The notes: generated by a model from the letters alone, not told the origin. A stretch of DNA of 57,500 nucleotides from Chrysomallon squamiferum (GCA_012295275.1 CM022678.1:10975782-11033281); one strand, 5' to 3'; positions 1 through 13,293 are shown, numbered from the stretch's first letter. Numbers and translations: made by a program.

Positions 1-106
1 CACACTTTTAAGAGAATTTCAATCATTTTTATTTCTGTAACAGTTTAATTTTAAAATTAAAAATTATTTAAAACCCACAAAAATATACATTAAAATAAAT
101 AAAATA

Positions 107-147
<41 letters not shown>

Positions 148-708
148 GTAAAGAAAGAAAAAAATTAAAAACAAAGAAACTAAGGCATAACTCCGTAAGA
201 CTGAAAAAGATGTGAGAGTTACGTCCCTTCGCTAAAACGCTATAATAAACAAAAGTAAAACCTATTACTCTCTTTTAAAACTTCTAAAGGCTGAAACTAA
301 CTGATGTTATGGTAAAGATATGTAAATATATTCCAACATGACACACATATTTTATTCACAGTCTTGAAAGACAAAAACAAATTTCAGGTACACTAGTTAA
401 TTCTTAGAAATCTTGCACACACACAAATGGATTTCATTAATAAAATTTTTAAAACCTGAAAGATCGTCATAAGAAATGGTCACAATTTAAAATTAAATAC
501 AAGTAACAGAAGTAACAATTTGAGATTCAAAATGATATTTAAAAAAAATACATTTAAAAAAAAAAAAAATTATTTAAATTTTATGATTTTACAGTAAAAA
601 CAGAAGTAATACAAATGAGGTATTTAAAAATAAAAAATAAAAAATAATAAAAATTCAAGAAGATCCCCACAAAAGCGAACAAAAATATAAACACAAGTCC
701 TAATTTTG

Positions 709-756
<48 letters not shown>

Positions 757-899
757 ATATTTTCTTAAATAATATGTGTAATTATTTCAAACTTTCATCA
801 GAACCTACTTGCACTGAATAATGTGGATGCTGGTTCAAAACCTAACATTGGAAATCATTGATCAGAATAATCACTTAAATCAAATAAAAAATATATACA

Positions 900-1004
<105 letters not shown>

Positions 1005-1179
1005 AATAAAAATAAAATAAATAAACAAAAAAAAAATAAAAAATAAAAAGCCGACATGGAGGTTTGATCCAGAGGTCCACTGAATGAGATGTTATAACAA
1101 CATCAGTTCTATCTAAAATTAGACACCAGAAACAACAATGGACCCCACACACCAAAAAAAGAGTATCAAAGGCCTAAAA

Positions 1180-1660
1180 ACCAAGTCCAACATAAGCCTT
1201 AGAAAACAGGCCTAAAATTCTGGCAGAAGATAATATTTTGACATGGGCTTCGAATTTTAGCCACTCAAACGAGAATTCTAAAACATGACTGAGAATTGCT
1301 GTTATTCGTAAGCTACATAAAGGTTAACAAATGCCTTTGTTCAAAGGACAGAACACAGCCTAAATCAGTCTGCTTACAGAAAGGCCTGAAACAGATAATC
1401 TTGAGACAGACCTGATACAATATATCTTCACACAGGCCTACAGAAAGGCATCTACACCTATATGAAATAAAGCTTGACAAAGACCTCACAACATTTTAAA
1501 CAGAGGCCTAAAATAATTAATTTAGACAAAGGCTGTAGAAAGGCATCCAAAACAAAAGCCTTAAAGAGGGGTGAAAAACAAAGGTCTGAGGCAACAGGAT
1601 TAAACAAAAGCCAGAGGAAATAGTTCAAAACAAAGGCTTTGAGCTATTTAAAATGGAATC
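1180..1660. repeat. Degenerate minisatellite around AAAGGCCTGAAA
   Basis: At least ten diverged copies of a module like ACA(G/A)AGGCCTGAAACA recur every 30-45 bases (for example near 1380, 1411, 1431, 1505, 1540 and 1581). AGGCCT is itself palindromic. The copies are old, with many substitutions. Confidence 0.55.
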
Positions 1661-1894
1661 CTGAAGCAAAAAGGTGTACACTGTTAGTTGCAAAATGGGA
1701 CCATGGCTGCTCTATGCATTTACAAAAATCTCAAAATTAATGTTTATATATATATATATATATATATTCCAGTCAAAATGAAGCACTGGTTGACAGGTTA
1801 ATAGTAAGAAGAAGAAGAAGAAGAAAAATAACAAAAACATTAATAATGACAATAATCATCATCATAATAAAAATAATGGCAATAGCAGCACTAA

Positions 1895-1953
1895 TAATAA
1901 AAATAATAATAATAATAACAATAATAGTAATAATAGTAATAGTAGTAGTAATA

Positions 1954-1988
<35 letters not shown>
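1895..1988. repeat. Imperfect (AAT/AGT)n microsatellite
   Basis: A trinucleotide run with AGT and ACA variants, part of a longer AT-rich microsatellite block from 1744 on. Confidence 0.9.
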
Positions 1989-1990
<2 letters not shown>

Positions 1991-2625
1991 CAGAATAGTT
2001 TAGTTGTTAAGTTAAAGTTTTTAATTTTTCTGCAAACAAAACTGATTTTCCAGATATTATTACAAAATGCTAACAAGTGGAGAATGTAATAGTTTCTGTG
2101 TTTCAGTAAATAAAAAAAAAAAATAAATAAATAAATATAAAAATTAAAATTAAATAAAATTAAATAAAATAAAATAAATTATAAAATAAAATGTATATGA
2201 CTTATGGCATGGTAACAGTTCAGTAATAAACAACAATTTTATTAAAATTGATATGTAGTTGTAAAGTATACAATGAAAATAACAAATTTCTAATGGAATA
2301 AAAGTGGGAAATATTTTATAATAAAGTAATGAAATGTACAACAGTATGTAAAAGAAACCTGAATAACAAATGATAATTTATTTATATTAACATGAAATTT
2401 ACCACTTGTTGGAAAATACCAGTGAAAGTTTTTATATTACAGTAGTAAATACACAATAGTAAAAAATGAAATTTCTTCAATTACTGTAAGAAATGTATAC
2501 GAAAAATGAATTTATCATATTACTGGAATGAAATTTACAAAGAGAAAAATATTCACAAGAAATGAAAAAAAAACTAATGTTGCTCTGTTGACTTAAAATA
2601 GAATGAGGAAAGGTGGCAGTGAAGT

Positions 2626-2627
<2 letters not shown>

Positions 2628-2660
<33 letters not shown>
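2628..2660. repeat. Poly-T tract of 33
   Basis: An uninterrupted T homopolymer, not preceded by any recognisable SINE or LINE body. Confidence 0.95.
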
Positions 2661-2664
<4 letters not shown>

Positions 2665-2839
2665 ATATTTAATGTTAAATGGAAAATTTTGAAAGTGTAT
2701 TTTAACAGTACAGTATGATTTCTGCACAATGTAGGAAAGAGATTCTGATTTAGCGTAACAATGTTTTAAAATGTTAACTCAGAGATGTAAATTTGAGTAA
2801 TGTCCGAAACTTTGTAGTTTGTGTAAGTATTATTTAGAC

Positions 2840-3037
2840 TTTCAGATGCGATTCACTGGGTATGTGAGTGTGTATGTGTGTGTGTGAAAACACATTCAGA
2901 TATACATGCATACTCACACACATACATACATACATACATACATACAGAAACACATATACACTCAGAAATACACACACATACATACAACAAACACACACCA
3001 GTACACACATTTTCTTTCTCTTTCTCACATATCAATG

Positions 3038-3084
<47 letters not shown>

Positions 3085-3167
3085 ACACACAGACACACAC
3101 ACATACTCACACTCTCTCTCTCTCTCACACACACACACAGACACACACACATACTCACTCTCACACA

Positions 3168-3254
<87 letters not shown>

Positions 3255-3263
3255 AAACACAGT
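2840..3263. repeat. Compound (CA)n/(CT)n/(CATA)n microsatellite
   Basis: About 420 bases of CA, CATA and CT runs, ending with a nearly pure (CA)n of about 80 bases. It generates open frames of His-Thr or Cys-Val on both strands, none real. Confidence 0.95.
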
Positions 3264-3400
3264 GAATCATATTTTATTATTACAGTTCCGAAAACTGGAA
3301 AAACTTGTTGCCAATTATTTCAAAATGAAAGATGATCAGCCATGATCCCATTATTCACAGCTACTACAACATCTATTACTAGGTGTGGTGATGCAGCTGT

Positions 3401-3437
<37 letters not shown>

Positions 3438-3438
3438 A
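3401..3438. repeat. (GAT)n microsatellite
   Basis: Twelve tandem GAT units. Confidence 0.95.
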
Positions 3439-4078
3439 ACAGTCTCAAACCACAGTTTCTAACGACACTTTCTAATTAAATAATTGTTACGATCCTAACT
3501 TGTGTAAGATTAAAAAAAGAAAAATCCACCAAAAACGGACATGTTTATATTTTGTTCAGATATGTGGGGAAAGGAAAATATAATGGTAAATGTATTTTTA
3601 AAAAAAAAAACAGAAGTTATGAATTAATATTAGAAATATATTTTTTAATCAAAAGACTGACAATGAAAAAGAATGATGTAATGGGTGGAGAAATAATGAG
3701 GATGTTGCATTGTTCACAAATTATGAGATTTTTTTTTTCAATTTATATATGTATTCGTGGAAAGAAAGAAAATATATATATATATTAATAAAATACAAAA
3801 AAGAAAACCACTGAACTGAAAAGCAGCTGTATATATGCAAAAAAAATAAACAAAATAAGAAAACTTAAAAACACCACTTGTTGCCGACTTGAAGCTGTTT
3901 CGACAAAAACAATGAACACAGGTAACAAAACAGGTGAATACAATTCAAAAACAAAACAAAACAAGGAAAAATGCAAAACTTCAAACATCGGTAACAATTT
4001 TTTTTTTTTTTTTGTTCAATCAAACATGAGCAATTCTAACCTCATTTAAAAAATCAAAACATAAATAAATAACAATCG

Positions 4079-4527
4079 CTATGGTAACGTGTAAACTATA
4101 AACACTGAAGACATCTGAGGGAATAAAAAAAAAAAAAAGATATGGAGAGAGAACAGACAGCAGCATCTTTGAATTATCAACAAACTTAATCCAATCTTTT
4201 CTTTCTTTTCTTCACAAAATTTCTCTGATTCTTCACTTCCAGCAGCAAACAGTTCGACTGAAATGTCAGCCATAATCTCTTTCTTGTTACGGAGAAAAGC
4301 TAGCTTGGAGAATTTCAAAACAATCATATTTTTTATTTATTTATATTATTTTTTTTATATAATTTTTTTATAATTTTTAAAGCATTTTTTTTTTTTTTTT
4401 ACAAATCTGTTTAGAAATATTTTATTATTTTTATTCAATTAATCATTTTTAGGAAAACAAAATTTCTTTCTTTTTATTTTTTGTTTTGTTTTGTTTCTCC
4501 TTTAATGAAACTAAAATCATAAATTAT

Positions 4528-4558
<31 letters not shown>

Positions 4559-4787
4559 AAAGAACTGATAAAAAAAAAAGAACAACTGTTTTATTTCATT
4601 TTAAAACTGCAGTTTCTTCGTTTCGCAAAAAAATTCTCGAAGCACTGATAACGGAGGACGTCTGAATAAACAAACTTTTCACTCCCTCCCACTTTCAACC
4701 CCCCCCTTCCCTTTCAAGAGCTGTTGCTAAGGCAATGATGACTAGCTAGCAGCAGTGTTTTCCTGTTCCAAACACAGGGAGCTGTTG
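4079..4787 (-). other. PKI: Probable PKI 3' untranslated region
   Basis: The sequence downstream of the PKI stop is not a simple repeat until about 4560. AATAAA signals on the minus strand include 4595-4590. A minus-strand open frame of 82 codons at 4327-4079 has a fairly ordinary composition in its first half (ADISVELFAAGSEESEKF) but decays into poly-Phe. I read it as chance, with a small possibility of an alternative terminal exon. The real 3' end cannot be fixed from sequence alone. Confidence 0.4.
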
Positions 4788-4864
4788 CTATGATCCTTTG
4801 CCATCACTCCCACCTGTCTTACTATCAGATGTGGACGCATCACTTCCTGTCTTAGTCTGCTCAG
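4788..4864 (-). CDS. PKI: PKI coding exon 2 (C-terminal tail)
   Basis: This short terminal coding exon starts after TTTTTCAG. Codon 50 (Ala) is completed across the junction, followed by EQTKTGSDASTSDSKTGGSD and GKGS, then TAG at 4788. The acidic, Ser-rich and poorly structured tail fits the family. It is too short to show up as an open frame of its own. Confidence 0.85.
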
Positions 4865-4974
4865 CTGAAAAACACAAAACATTTAACTTATTCCTCGTTA
4901 TCTGTTTTACTGCTACTGTTTTTACTTACAATTAATGTTCTGCCTGTATTTTGGGGCTGTATACATTATGGGGA

Positions 4975-5006
<32 letters not shown>

Positions 5007-5058
5007 AGAAAACATGTACAGCCATATCTATCTATCTATCTATATCTCTCTCTATCTA

Positions 5059-5105
<47 letters not shown>

Positions 5106-5435
5106 TCCCACATAAATACATTTGTGTATATATGTGTGTGTGTATGTGTATTCACCACAGACACACAAATCCAATGACACACACACACATGCATATACAC
5201 CCACACAAAAAAACACACACAAACACACACCCACACAGACACAAACACACACACACACAGACACACACACACACACAGACTACAAACCTGCACATTTCAG
5301 TTTGTCTAAGCTCAGTCCTCCAACAGAAACCTGAGAGTTTGGGTCATTGACAATATCTCCAACAGCATTTCTCCTGCCTGTCCGACCTGTCTGAATGAAC
5401 TCCTCCAAGTTCCCTGGATTTTCAACTTCCGTCAT
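4788..5435 (-). CDS. PKI: cAMP-dependent protein kinase inhibitor (PKI), two coding exons, complete
   Basis: Coding exons are 5435-5288 (49 codons plus 1 nt) and 4864-4788 (2 nt plus 24 codons and TAG), joined across a 423-bp intron. They give a 74-residue protein, close to the roughly 76 residues of vertebrate PKI. Residues 11-25 (EEFIQTGRTGRRNAV) hold the family's inhibitory helix and pseudosubstrate: an aromatic residue in the helix, then R-T-G-R-R-N-A with Ala where a substrate has Ser. From family knowledge, PKI binds the free PKA catalytic subunit as a pseudosubstrate and, in vertebrates, exports it from the nucleus through a Leu-rich signal. Here the matching stretch is GGLSLDKLKCA, so a working export signal is unproven. 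The tail after residue 50 is hydrophilic and rich in Gly, Ser, Asp and Lys, as in other PKIs. The start is the Met nine bases inside the exon, just after a strong acceptor, so an upstream untranslated exon is expected but was not found. Donor (GCAG then GTTTGT) and acceptor (TTTTTCAG) are seen directly. Confidence 0.9.
4865..5287 (-). other. PKI intron packed with (TG)n, (TCTA)n/(CT)n and (CA)n
   Basis: The only intron inside the PKI coding region is mostly microsatellite: (TG)n at 4976-5000, TCTA then (CT)n at 5027-5102, and (CA)-rich at 5160-5280. The (CA)n ends only a few bases from the exon 1 donor, so repeat length changes happen close to a splice site. Confidence 0.8.
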
Positions 5436-5444
5436 TGGCTTACT
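5288..5444 (-). CDS. PKI: PKI coding exon 1 (inhibitory region)
   Basis: The exon opens after the polypyrimidine acceptor CTGTTTTTCAG with nine untranslated bases, then ATG at 5435. It codes residues 1-49 and ends in phase 1 at a GTTTGT donor. It carries the whole kinase-binding module. The open frame extends upstream through the acceptor as MEQSVFQSKP, but that is intron sequence, so the Met before TEVEN is preferred. Confidence 0.88.
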
Positions 5445-5558
5445 CTGAAAAACAGACTGTTCCATTACTAAACTGAGGTTGGTCAGTTATTTCAACAGAG
5501 GTGTGTTTCAATTTGTAGACAAAATTTTAGGTAAAATTATTTTTAAAAATTATTAAAA

Positions 5559-5589
<31 letters not shown>

Positions 5590-7353
5590 TACAACTAAAT
5601 AAGAGTTCTAAAATATGATTCTAAATATTCATATAATGTATGTTTGAATGTATGTATGTATGGTATGTATGTATCAGTTTTTCTCCACATTTTCACCACT
5701 ACTACATCGGCAACATCAACACACATATGTAACATACCCCTAACTGTTTCTTACAACACCGAATCAAAAGTTCAATGAATTATAAAACTACAAAAAACAG
5801 CCACATCGAAAAAAAAAAAATGTGAAACAGCTGTAAACTGCTGTAACCATAGCAACAGAGCAATATAAGGAAAACAGGATGAGATTATATAAAAGTTCAC
5901 ACACATACACACCATCAAATCTGCAAATTCAAAAATAACAACTAATATTTCCTTTATGTAAAAATCACATGTAGTCTATTTTGACTTAGTGTGTACAATT
6001 ATTGTACAAGTTCTACTGAATGTTTTGTTGCTTTGTGTTTAATAACTTAATTCTAACAGATCCATATCCTACGAATTTGAACAACCCGAAATATTGAAAT
6101 ACTGGAAGAAGAAGAACAACAACAACAGTAACAGTGCCGCCATGTTTTCTGCTACACTGCAACTACATCTACTACTACAACAACAGCTGCTACTGCCTCT
6201 GACACTTTTACTAGTCCTGATACTATCGCACTACATAATGACTATTACTACTGCAACTATTTCATCAACCATACTGACATTACTGTTACTAGTAGTACAA
6301 CACAAAACTACTACTACTACTACATCAACAGATACAACTGCAAAGACCACTACTACATTACATTTACAAGTGCCACACTATTACTAAACTGCTATTGCAG
6401 TTTTTTTTTTACTACTACTACTACTACTACAACTACTACCACTACCACTACTACTACTACTATCAATACTACTAACACCATTTCAGATACAACAGCAACT
6501 ACTGTTGCTACTACTACTACTAACCATAACCATTATTATTATTATTATAATTATAACTAATAGTTATAAATAACTACAATAACAACAACAACAACAACTG
6601 AACTAAAATAACAGACGAAAGAAAAACGAACAACTACAACAGTAATAATAACAATCATTACTATTATTTTTGTACATCAGAAGTATTAATAACAGACTTT
6701 TGTGCTAAATTTACAGTAAGATCGAATCAACAGCGTCATGTCAATATTTCGCAGATGTTTTTAATTTCAATAATGAGACACAAGTCCACTAATGACATAC
6801 TATGGTGGTATTATAATTATCAGCTTTGCACCTGATTTTTACCTGTTCAGGTTTCAACTTAGGAATAATAACTGTGCCTTTTAAACAATTAAACTGTTAT
6901 CTGGAGATACGAATTAAAAAAAAAAGGGCTAAACATAGCTTTGTTTATTTTTATTATACACGTTTAACTGTAATGATAACAAAGTAATCTAAATATGGTT
7001 TATAATACAAGCAAATAAATATTTTATGTTACTGTTTGCCCTTTGAGAACTGTGTGATGATGATGCGATTTTCTGTGTCTATAATACCTTGTTATTTTAT
7101 TTTCAAACAAATAACCCACATAAATTTAAAAAAAAAAGAAGATAATATAGTATTATAATAATAATAATAGTAACTGCAGCAGCAGTAGTAGTACATGTAT
7201 AAATTAGTGACATAAACACACACAAATATATTTGAAAAAAATAAAAAATACATTACATACATAATAATTAATATACAAAGATTTTTACACTCACTCACAT
7301 ACAGACACTTGCAAGCCACAAAAACACATGCACACTTTTGCCCTAACACACAC

Positions 7354-7389
<36 letters not shown>

Positions 7390-8047
7390 TGAAATAAAGT
7401 GTAAGCGATGATGCTGTCTCAAGCAGATTGTCAGGTGATGATCACAAACAAAAGAACTGGCCCAATCAGGAGGCAGCCATGTTGGACAGGAAAAACATGG
7501 ACAGAGACAATTATTCACTTGTTTGGACAGTTACAGAGCTGAAGGTCATGTGAGGGTCGTTATGTACGAGATAATTACAGAGCAGCAAGACAAGAACACT
7601 GTAATTTAGTGAGAACAAAAAATAAAATAAAATAAAAAAATATAAATAAATGGATAGAAACAGATTCTGTTTAGAGAATCTGAACATTTTTATGAAATCA
7701 CGCCACTTAGAACTTGGCAGCAAATTTCTCTTCTATAAAAGAAGAGGAAAATAAAAAAAAAGTTTATAAATGTACCGATACACGAGAAGATTGGAACTGA
7801 AGTGACAGCAAAATCAATCAGGAGAATACAAACTGATTTATCTGTGTAAAAATAAATAGCATTTTAATCTGACAATCCATTATTTCCCTCTCTGAGTTTC
7901 ACTTAACAGCTGATTTCATGTAAAAAGACTACCAGTTACAATCGCAGTCAATGATCCTGTGTTTCGAACTGACGTTTTCGTGTATTGCTGGCTTTGAAAG
8001 AAACAAAAAGACTAGTTATAGTTTAATCTCATCATCCGTCACTTCGC

Positions 8048-8135
8048 ACTTTTGTTTTGTAATTACTTGTAAACCAGCTTTTGTTTTGTAATTACTTGTA
8101 AACCAGCTTTTATTTTGTAATTATCTGTAAACCAG
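8048..8135 (+). repeat. Three-copy repeat of about 30 bp
   Basis: TTTTGTAATTACTTGTAAAC followed by CAGC appears three times in a row, the third copy with two changes (TTATCTG). Confidence 0.85.
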
Positions 8136-9894
8136 CAGACGTGAAGTAGAAACATTACTTACACGTTTCAATTTGAATTAACGATTGTGTTTCACATTTT
8201 CATTTTCATATACCACTGGATTTAAAACAAAAAAAGAAAGGCAAAAAAATGAGAAAACAATGAAAAAAACTCAAGTTACACACTGCTAGTTTAGTCCAGT
8301 ACATTTCACACTTTCATTTACACACAACAACAGGTTTTAAATAAAACGTCGACATATTACAGTCTGAATCAACAAACGCAGGTTTTACATTTTCATTAAC
8401 ACAAAGCAGTGGATTTACAATCCGTCACAGAGATTTGATCTGGTCAACCACAGGGGCTCAGTCATGACTCTGTCATCAGTAACAACAACAACAACAACAG
8501 CAGCTACTACTTCAGTGTGCTTTAAACAACAGACCATCTCGTGCTGTGACAAGCTGGCCTTGTGGTGTTGATTTTTATACATTATTAATTAGCGTATACA
8601 AAACAAATTAATTGATTAGTGAAGGATTTCCAGCCTCTGCTTCCGACAAGTGGAACCATTACTGAGCAGAAATAAATCATAATTTGCTTCATTTGTTCCA
8701 CCACCATGAAGAAGGAGAAGACTAGGGTCATAGCTAGAGCTAGAGAGAAATAAAGAAGAAAAAAAACCCAAACCTACCAAAACAATTAATGTTGATATTG
8801 TTTACAGCTGCAGAGAGAAAATTTCAAAATGTATCTGGCAGTGGGTGTAATCTCTACTGTATCTGCTGCTTGTCTTTCTCTCAGCAGTTAGAATAAATTA
8901 TGTAGAGGTTTCAATTTATTTTTTTTAACTCCAAAATCATTTAGAATGTTCTGGAAATGGAAATGATCGCAGCTAGCAAGTTCATGTGTGTGTAACAGCA
9001 AGTTTATCTCTGATCAAGAGATTGCAACAGTACCGTGTATCAGAATGTAGCAGTATTTTGTCCTTGATGATGAGGATGATGGTGATGATGATGCTGATGA
9101 TCATCATCATGTCTACTACTTTACCTTCACCGAGGTAAAAAACAATTTAGCGGCTGGAAATGTTACACAAGTTATTAGTGTAAATGTTATATATTTGTAT
9201 ACATACATGCATTTACAAACACACACACACACACACACACGTACACTTTCTCTTACTCTTATGGCTTATCCATGACTTTGTAATGGAAATGGAAGATACA
9301 TACGTATCCAGTTTGCACAAACAGCTCAGATTTGTGATTATAACCAGAAGCATACTACTTACAACACTTTCAATTAGGCTTGGCAAACCAGAGCTTTTAG
9401 AATATCAGTTTAACACATCCACTTAGCAAGAGAGATCACAGAAAATGTCTGTCCCTCTTGCCCCCAGCATCTGCCATCAGCACAATAAATAAAATATCTG
9501 ACAATTTAAAAACTTTTTTTATTTTTTATTTTGTATCAAAGTCTTATTGATTTTTCTCCTGCACGTAGCCTTCAACGCAGCTAAATGTGACAATCAGGCA
9601 ACGCTGACAACAACGATGATGACAGAATCGTACATTATGACACATACTACATCAGCGCTGTCAACAGGAAAACATTGTGGAAGGATTTCGCTGCAGCGAC
9701 GGAAGGTTTCCGGTTTGTGACAATGGCCGTCTTTTCTCAACAAGATTTTAATTTGTTGTCGTTAATGCTCTCAGTTTTACGTTTGTTGTTCATCGTCTTA
9801 TTAATTTATAAAACTGTTTTCTTTTTCCTCGTCATTAGTGTGTATAAAACACAAAATATGACAGCTTTCATAATGCTTAATATTTATAGGTTTA

Positions 9895-10095
9895 TCATAA
9901 TAATAAAACTACCACTACTACAACTGCTACTACTACTACAGCTGCTTCTACTGCTACTACTACTAATAATAATAATAATAATACAACTATTACTACTACT
10001 ACTACTACCACCACCACCACTACTACACCTGCTTCTACTGCTACTACCACTACTACTACTAATAATAATAATAATATTAACAACATCAATAATAA
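9895..10095. repeat. (ACT)n/(AAT)n trinucleotide cluster
   Basis: Interleaved ACT, CTA and AAT runs giving poly-Leu or poly-Ser/Val frames on both strands. The block CTGCTTCTACTGCTACTACT occurs twice about 85 bases apart, so the cluster was itself partly duplicated. Confidence 0.9.
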
Positions 10096-10786
10096 AAAAA
10101 ATGGATATGATCAATAGTTATAATTAACACAATAATTAAATTGTCGTTTTTAAAATAAAATAAAAATGTATTTACTTAATTCTTATTTTTTTTACTGAAC
10201 AAAAAATGTAAACATAAAATGAATGCACAAAGAGATAAGCAAACTGATAGAAAAAGGAGATTTTAGAACAATGACAGACAGACACTTGCACAGACAGCAA
10301 CTTACTCTGCAGTGATGTAACAACACACAAAGATCAAAACTGAAAGAAAAATCTCTGACAAAATCACAAGTTAAAGCGATGCCAAAGTCTTTGTCTGCAA
10401 AAAAAAGAAGTGACAACTCGTGAAAGCTGAGATAAAAATCAATTCCACTTCTTTGAACCATCATCGCATGAAAAATAACTACGTATGTATAAATGTAAGA
10501 AAAATCAGGACAAAGGGAATTGATTTTTAAATGGTCTTCTTATTAGATGATAAATTCAGAGAATGGTCAGCTAGTCTGTTGTTGTCATCAGCAACTGAGC
10601 GAAAAGCTTTCAAGTAATAAAAGAAATCATCAAACAATGGCAATTATGTCTATATATATACATATACATACTGCATGTGAAATGAATACACTGATGTGTA
10701 TATCATCGATTTATATGCTGGGTTAATAGATATATACATATATATATACATACATATATAACATACACATATATAGATATATATAT

Positions 10787-10847
<61 letters not shown>

Positions 10848-11280
10848 CTACATACATTAGTTATACATGTTCCTATAAAAGCAAATACTCCCTCCAAAAA
10901 AGCAGAAACATACACGCACAAATATCCCCCCCATATATAACAATGGTTAAGTGATGAGATTATTACTTTTTCTTTTAATGGATTTTTTTTCTTTACAAAA
11001 ATAAACAGAAAACTTTTGTTTTTAAAACATTAAAAATAATATGGATTTTTTCATTAATTAATTTATTTATATATATATATATATTTTTTTTTTCTCTCTC
11101 TCTCTCTCTGTAGAAATATAGGCAAGGTTAAAGCAGGAAATGAAAGTTATTTATTTATTTTTATATTTTTGTTTTTACCTGTTGACAGAAACACAAGCAA
11201 GGTCAAGGCTACAAATTTGGACAAAAAATATCAAGAAAATCATGAACTGGCAGTCAAACCAAAACATTTTATAATCACAA

Positions 11281-11650
11281 TAAATATACAAATAAATAAA
11301 AATAATATACAAATATAATGTAAATATAGAAATATAACAGAAATATGTAGAAATAAAAAATATTGAAATATAATAGAAAATATACAGATAAAATATAAAA
11401 AAAAAAAAAAAATATATATAAATAAATATTAAAGAAACAAATATAAAAGAAAATATAGATATAATATAAATAAATAAATATAAAACAAACATATAGATAT
11501 AATATAAATAAATAAATATAACAGAAACATATAGATATAATATAAATAATAAAAATAAAACAGAAACATATAATATAAATAAATAAATAAAACAGAAACG
11601 TATATATTTAATATAATAAGTAAATATAATAGAAATACACAGATCGATAG
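11281..11650. repeat. AT-rich tandem repeat with ACAGAAACATATAGATATAA units
   Basis: Repeated ACAGAAACATATAGATATAA plus TATAAATAAATA, period about 50-60 bases in its second half (11480-11640) and more degenerate before. Confidence 0.75.
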
Positions 11651-12052
11651 TTTTATGTTAGAAATGTTTTAACAAGACTGGTGAGCTGTGAAGCACACAC
11701 ACACACACACACACACACAAGAAATCTAAGATAAGTATTAAGTGCCAGGTGAGTAAGTGGAAGGATATCACACCTGCGTTTATTACAGAATTAATTAAAC
11801 TGACCACTTAGTGCTCTGGAGACACTGTGTCTAGACACGCTGACCACAGACAGTCGTGGTCACTATCAACGTGGTTCTTTATTGCGATCAGTTTGTCACA
11901 GCATCGGCGAAATCTCAGACAAAGACGTGGAATTTAATAAACGAAGATATTTGTGTGATGTAAACAGGCTTCGTCTGTGATAACACAAGCAGGTTGTTCT
12001 GACACAGGATCAATGCACTGGAGTTTCTCCTGACCAGGAGGCATGTCCTGAC

Positions 12053-12322
12053 ATGTCTCAACTCACTAAGTTTGTGAAGACAGGGCCAGGAGACGGTAGG
12101 AGCCAGAATGCATCGATATTGAAGGAGGGGGACAAAAATTTGCCCAAAAAGGAAAGAAAGAATCAAAGAGATGTTGAGATGACTCAAGACACAGCCGAAG
12201 TAATGGGGGGGAACTCACAGACTTTGAGTCAGCTCAACAGTGCCTCCCTCACACGTGCTCAAATCTGTGTACACCAACCAGAGCAGCAGATCTGTTTAGT
12301 TACAAGTGAACCCACGCCCTAG
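12053..12322 (+). CDS. Hypothetical 89-residue ORF of protein-like composition
   Basis: ATG to TAG without low-complexity sequence, in a stretch (about 11760-12440) that is richer in GC than its surroundings and free of microsatellites. The product is hydrophilic, Lys/Gln/Ser-rich (FVKTGPGDGRSQNASILKEG, then KKERKNQRD), with no signal peptide, helix or domain I recognise. The opposite strand is also open for 90 codons, which weakens the coding case. It may be an old transposon fragment or chance. Confidence 0.2.
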   Translation: MSQLTKFVKTGPGDGRSQNASILKEGDKNLPKKERKNQRDVEMTQDTAEVMGGNSQTLSQLNSASLTRAQICVHQPEQQICLVTSEPTP

Positions 12323-13293
12323 TTCCTGATTATTACAACACACCACATTGTTCATGCCTTGTTAACGTTCAGACGTATTAGCTGGCAGTGAAATCACCTT
12401 TTTAATTTGACCTCAAACTGACTTCATGCAAATGAGCCCAACCTTGTATGTCACAAATAAACTACTGAAATAGTGGTCTTTATCTTTAAAAAAAAAAAAA
12501 AAAAAAAAAATTATATTTATTATTTACCAAAAAGAAAATTAATTTATAAAGACTAAGTGAGAAAAATGCAATGGTTTTGAAAGAGTCCAGTTAGATTTGG
12601 ACAGAAGGTGATATTGTGTTTTGATCCACAGAACCTGCAGGTCTTGAAGCTTTGGAAGAATGGAATTAAATAAAGAGTAGTTAGTTACATGATGCTAACT
12701 TTTAAAATACAATTCTTTTTGAATGATTTTGTTTTAATTATTATTACAAGTGTTTATGTGTATTAGAGTGTATACATGTATATGTCTGTGTGAGTGTGAG
12801 TGTGTGTGAATGCATGCAAGCATGTGTGAGTCCACACGTCTGTGAATGCACTTGTATGCATGTTCTTGTGTGCACACGAATGCACAAAATTTGTATAAAA
12901 CCGAACACTTGCACAGCACACAGCACACAGCACACCGTGACCTAATACTCAGCACTGCACTATTAAAGTTTTTGAATTATTTCTTCGTGTCAAATTAAGT
13001 TAATTTAAAACAAAACACAATCTGCAAATATCAGCCTGCAGCGCCAGAAGTCTGGTGTCACTGCCAGACAGAGCAGAGGAATAAAAATAGATGTTTTGTG
13101 TCGAAAAAAGAAAATCTAAATTTTACGTAGACATTGTGAAGTTTTTTTTTAACAGCAGTACAAGTGGAAAAATAACACTCAAAAACAGCAGTTAAATGAG
13201 CTGATTCTATTTCTCTATTGTGCAGTCATGTTATACAGTCACTTGCGAGTTAGTATATACACACACATTTATTATATATATATAGACCATAAA

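Larger units (their letters stand above)
5445..11760. other. Region upstream of PKI, no coding exon seen
   Basis: AT-rich DNA with (ACT/CTA)n at 6088-6600, (CA)n at 7340-7389 and 9218-9241, (ACT/AAT)n at 9895-10095, (CA)n at 10790-10844 and an AATATAGATATA-type block at 11281-11650. A threefold repeat of about 30 bases (TTTTGTAATTACTTGTAAAC and CAG) lies at 8048-8135. A 5' untranslated PKI exon could be here but is not visible. Confidence 0.6.

Noticed and set aside
1066-1076. GGTTTGATCC as a tRNA B-box
   Set aside because: No A-box or cloverleaf around it.
2834-3345. Cys-Val and His-Thr ORFs on both strands
   Set aside because: Six-frame products of (CA)n/(CT)n. The same applies to 4935-5350, 10650-10921, 12734-13630, 25039-25375, 44481-44732 and 50685-51269.
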